A stretch of DNA of 15,847 nucleotides from Chlamydiota bacterium. Lineage in GTDB: Bacteria; Chlamydiota; Chlamydiia; Chlamydiales; SLFE01. Under the pieces are notes generated by a model that ran no database searches, was not told the DNA's origin, and was given only the letters and a program-made list of their open reading frames with translations. The position numbers and the translations under genes are program-made. How positions within the stretch are numbered: position 1 is the stretch's first letter; each line of letters starts with the position of its first letter. Below are positions 15,391 through 15,847 of the stretch, piece by piece. The DNA is taken from NCBI GenBank assembly GCA_011065065.1, contig JAAKFL010000022.1, forward strand, positions 1 through 15,847. The letters are read 5' to 3'.

Positions 15391-15516
15391 GTGACAACTG
15401 TTAGAAGTAGAATAGATGAAGACAAAACCGTACGTGAAGCCTGTGAAGCAGGCTTTAAGAACGTAGATGGCTTTAAATTGTTTATTGTCTTCATATTACC
15501 CCATTTTATGTCGTAG
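15391..15516 (+). pseudogene. Degenerate RelB/DinJ-type antitoxin
   Basis: A short reading frame encodes 41 aa from GTG 15391, or 43 aa from ATG 15385. GTG is preferred because AGAGG lies 6 nt upstream, whereas it abuts the ATG. The product begins MTTVRSRIDED, matching the start of RelB/DinJ ribbon-helix-helix antitoxins, which bind DNA and neutralise RelE/YafQ-type toxins. DGFKLFIVFIL near the C-terminus resembles the family's second helix (SDAIRLFL-like). About six residues between the helices are missing, and the toxin-binding tail is cut to PHFMS. No toxin gene follows. I read it as a deletion remnant of a toxin-antitoxin locus; a minimal functional DNA-binding protein is less likely. Confidence 0.5.
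15416..15494 (+). other. Nested inverted repeats inside the antitoxin remnant
   Basis: ATGAAGACAA (15416-15425) is perfectly complementary to 15485-15494. Inside it TACGT (15431-15435) pairs with ACGTA (15461-15465), and AAGCCTG (15437-15443) pairs with CAGGCTT (15449-15455) around a 5-nt loop. Three stems stacked on one axis suggest a folded RNA, or a palindrome inserted into the gene. It matches no RNA family I know. Confidence 0.4.
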
Positions 15517-15552
15517 AACCTTAATTGTCAATGAAGCTCTTATTAAATGATC

Positions 15553-15576
15553 TCTTCGCGCATCTTCGGGATCTTC
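15553..15576. repeat. Inverted fragment of the GCGAAGAT array
   Basis: This stretch (TCTTCGCGCATCTTCGGG and following bases) matches the reverse complement of 11703-11726 at 22 of 24 positions. It and the sequence at 15726-15737 lie on either side of the inverted repeat 15599-15683. The gap 15517-15730 contains no other recognisable feature. Confidence 0.7.
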
Positions 15577-15598
15577 TAAATAACAAAATCCATAAAAA

Positions 15599-15683
15599 AT
15601 CCTGTCCATCCTTACAATCCTTTTTATCCTGTTATCCTGTGCTAAAAAAAACAGGATAAAAGGATAGTCAGGATGGACAGGAT
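15599..15683. repeat. Imperfect inverted repeat built of ATCCTGT units
   Basis: ATCCTGTCCATCCT (15599-15612) pairs perfectly with 15670-15683. Further in, the arms carry more ATCCT/AGGAT units and pair imperfectly, up to ATCCTGT (15634-15640) against ACAGGAT (15651-15657). The loop is A-rich. Arms made of short ATCC/GGAT tandem units place it in the same architectural class as the elements at 8083-8205 and 11796-11905, although the sequence is different. Confidence 0.85.
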
Positions 15684-15725
15684 GTGGTTATTTACCGATA
15701 GGAGGCTTAACAGGACTTGTATGGT

Positions 15726-15737
15726 TCGCGGTTAAAA
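15726..15737. repeat. Inverted end fragment of the CGCGAAGAT array
   Basis: TTCGCGGTTAAAA is the reverse complement of the left end of the array region at 11684-11696 (TTTTAACCGCGAA). Together with 15553-15576 it reproduces both ends of that element in the same relative order, split by the ATCCTGT inverted repeat. Confidence 0.55.
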
Positions 15738-15786
15738 TTTCCCTAATAATTTAATATTAAAAGACCTATAGCACATATATATGATC

Positions 15787-15816
15787 TTGACAGGGGGAGA
15801 ATGTCCAGGTTAAGAT
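15787..15816 (+). promoter_or_regulatory. Promoter for the gene starting at the right edge
   Basis: A perfect -35 hexamer TTGACA (15787-15792) is followed after 18 nt by TAAGAT (15811-15816, four of six). The predicted start, near 15823, falls at the beginning of the AAAGGAGA ribosome binding site, giving a very short leader. Confidence 0.5.
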
Positions 15817-15837
15817 TCGGGTAAAGGAGAGTGCTCT

Positions 15838-15847
15838 ATGGGAATAA
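15838..15847 (+). CDS. Start of a gene cut by the window edge
   Basis: AAAGGAGA (15823-15830) lies 7 nt before ATG (15838), which is followed by GGA ATA and the window end. The strong ribosome binding site and upstream promoter support a true start. Only Met-Gly-Ile is visible, so nothing can be said of the product. Confidence 0.55.

Noticed and set aside
15416..15494. Known small RNA such as tmRNA, 6S or RNase P
   Set aside because: The structure is too small and lacks the conserved cores of these RNAs.

Overview
The window looks like chromosome of an environmental (non-Chlamydiaceae) member of the phylum Chlamydiae. The gene order rpsA-nusA-infB-rbfA-truB-ribF is the one I know from Chlamydia. 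The S1 protein has the chlamydial length with six S1 domains, a BrnQ amino-acid carrier is present, and there is a eukaryote-like F-box protein of the kind amoeba-associated Chlamydiae use as host-directed effectors. Genus assignment is not possible by eye.

Layout. Positions 1-345 hold no convincing gene but carry a tandem-repeat remnant, a hairpin and a large imperfect palindrome whose core looks like the terminator of the leftward operon. Positions 346-7942 (minus strand) are a translation/transcription operon: rpsA, nusA, infB, rbfA, truB, ribF. The last four genes are spaced by 30 nt or less, or overlap. A good promoter lies upstream of rpsA. Positions 7943-8246 hold that promoter and a 38-bp perfect inverted repeat. 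A QueD/PTPS-like gene (minus) and a catalytic-domain-only aspartokinase (plus) then diverge from a 72-nt intergenic region. A 161-nt palindrome separates the kinase gene from a 662-aa protein that I do not recognise. The convergent gap 11671-11980 carries a 9-nt tandem repeat and a 45-bp inverted repeat. The minus strand then holds an AT-rich F-box gene and brnQ, each with its own sigma70/sigma66-type promoter. The last 600 bases hold a degenerate RelB/DinJ-type antitoxin remnant with an upstream palindrome, another inverted repeat, and a promoter, ribosome binding site and start codon for a gene that continues beyond the window.

How it fits together. The left half is housekeeping: ribosome assembly, tRNA modification, initiation and FAD/FMN supply. 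The right half is accessory: a putative host-ubiquitin effector, a branched-chain amino-acid importer fitting an amino-acid-scavenging intracellular bacterium, and a decayed toxin-antitoxin piece. The most striking non-genic feature is that nearly every longer intergenic gap holds a different long inverted repeat. Several have arms that are purine-rich tandem repeats with an 8-12 nt period. Some of these elements lie at, or supply, the 3' ends of leftward genes.
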